The notes under the pieces are model-generated. The model ran no database searches and was not told the DNA's origin. It saw only the letters and a list, made by a program, of their open reading frames with translations. Position numbers and translations under genes: made by a program. Positions 5,829 to 6,000 of a DNA stretch of 6,000 nt are shown one piece after another (the stretch's first letter is position 1; each line of letters begins with the position of its first letter). Source of the stretch: an uncultured Kouleothrix sp. (lineage in GTDB: Bacteria; Chloroflexota; Chloroflexia; Chloroflexales; Roseiflexaceae); the NCBI GenBank assembly GCA_937858455.1, contig CALLYN010000170.1, forward strand, positions 1 through 6,000, in the 5' to 3' direction.

Positions 5829-6000
5829 GCGAGCGTCGCGCGAGCGGCCCGGGGATGCTCGGGCGTGTTTCACTGTGCGGGCAAGGTCTCAAGGCGCGCG
5901 GAGGACGCCGAAGAGCTGCAACGTGTGCACGTCCACGGGACGAAGACCGTCCTCGATGCCTGCCGCGATGCGGGCGTGCGACGCGCGGTCGTCGCGTCGT
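5829..6000 (+). CDS. Extended SDR / NAD-dependent epimerase-dehydratase, internal fragment (runs off right edge)
   Basis: About 57 residues of a Rossmann-fold oxidoreductase of the dihydroflavonol-4-reductase/nucleotide-sugar-epimerase type. Seen: [10 protein letters not shown] followed by [12 protein letters not shown] (the strand-beta4 VFHxAG motif that lines the NAD(P) site), [18 protein letters not shown] (helix alpha4, the usual NVxGTxxVLxA element) and GVRRAVVAS, the strand that leads to the catalytic Ser. The N-terminal GxxGxxG cofactor loop expected ~60 residues earlier is absent from the upstream sequence, so this too is truncated at its left. The catalytic Ser/Tyr-xxx-Lys lie beyond the window. 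The frame differs from that of Mfd. GC is ~67%, more like a proteobacterial, myxobacterial or actinobacterial gene than the Mfd piece. The exact substrate cannot be judged. Confidence 0.8.

Noticed and set aside
5224..5892. 222-codon minus-strand open frame crossing the mfd region
   Set aside because: It spans two junctions and is antisense to clear Mfd sequence; it has no recognisable domain.

Overview
The first ~5.3 kb (about 67-70% GC in lines counted by hand) is a cell-envelope glycan biosynthesis cluster, with every recognisable gene on the minus strand. In transcription order (high to low coordinates) it reads: the C-terminal part of a probable polytopic membrane protein (4830-5318), a GT4 glycosyltransferase (3637-4833), a dolichyl-phosphate-mannose-synthase-like GT2 (2940-3722), a 237-base gap, a class I SAM methyltransferase (2024-2701), a second GT4 (820-2019), a ~190-base gap, and the N-terminal 208 residues of a GT2 that runs off the left edge. 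The gene joins are tight: an ATGA overlap, an 86-base overlap with a strong internal Shine-Dalgarno, and a 4-base gap. This points to two or three translationally coupled transcription units. Composition and protein style resemble a filamentous anoxygenic Chloroflexota (Roseiflexus/Chloroflexus/Kouleothrix-like). That placement is an impression, not a demonstrated identity.

The last ~0.7 kb does not belong with the rest. At about 5317-5340 the minus-strand membrane-protein gene is interrupted and a plus-strand fragment of the transcription-repair coupling factor Mfd begins in the middle of its helicase domain, without Walker A. This fragment is only ~52-55% GC and uses TTG/GAA/CAA/AAA codons. 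Recognisable Mfd ends at about 5766. About 60 bases that I cannot identify follow. From about 5829 to the right edge there is an internal fragment of an extended short-chain dehydrogenase/reductase (NAD-dependent epimerase/dihydroflavonol-reductase type), again high GC and in a different frame from Mfd. Three truncated, functionally unrelated gene pieces end to end, with no mobile element at the joins, look like a chimeric (metagenomic or amplification-derived) assembly rather than natural gene order.

Functionally, the left block can supply several steps of building and decorating a surface polysaccharide or glycolipid: a GT2 that may load a sugar on a polyprenyl phosphate, two GT4 and one GT2 enzymes that extend a chain, a methyltransferase, and a membrane protein. 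No acceptor, sugar or final product can be read from the sequence. I saw no tRNA, rRNA, CRISPR array, transposase or phage gene. The non-coding structure worth noting is a pair of adjacent hairpins at 740-789 and a large nested inverted repeat at 2765-2866. I found no convincing new biological system.
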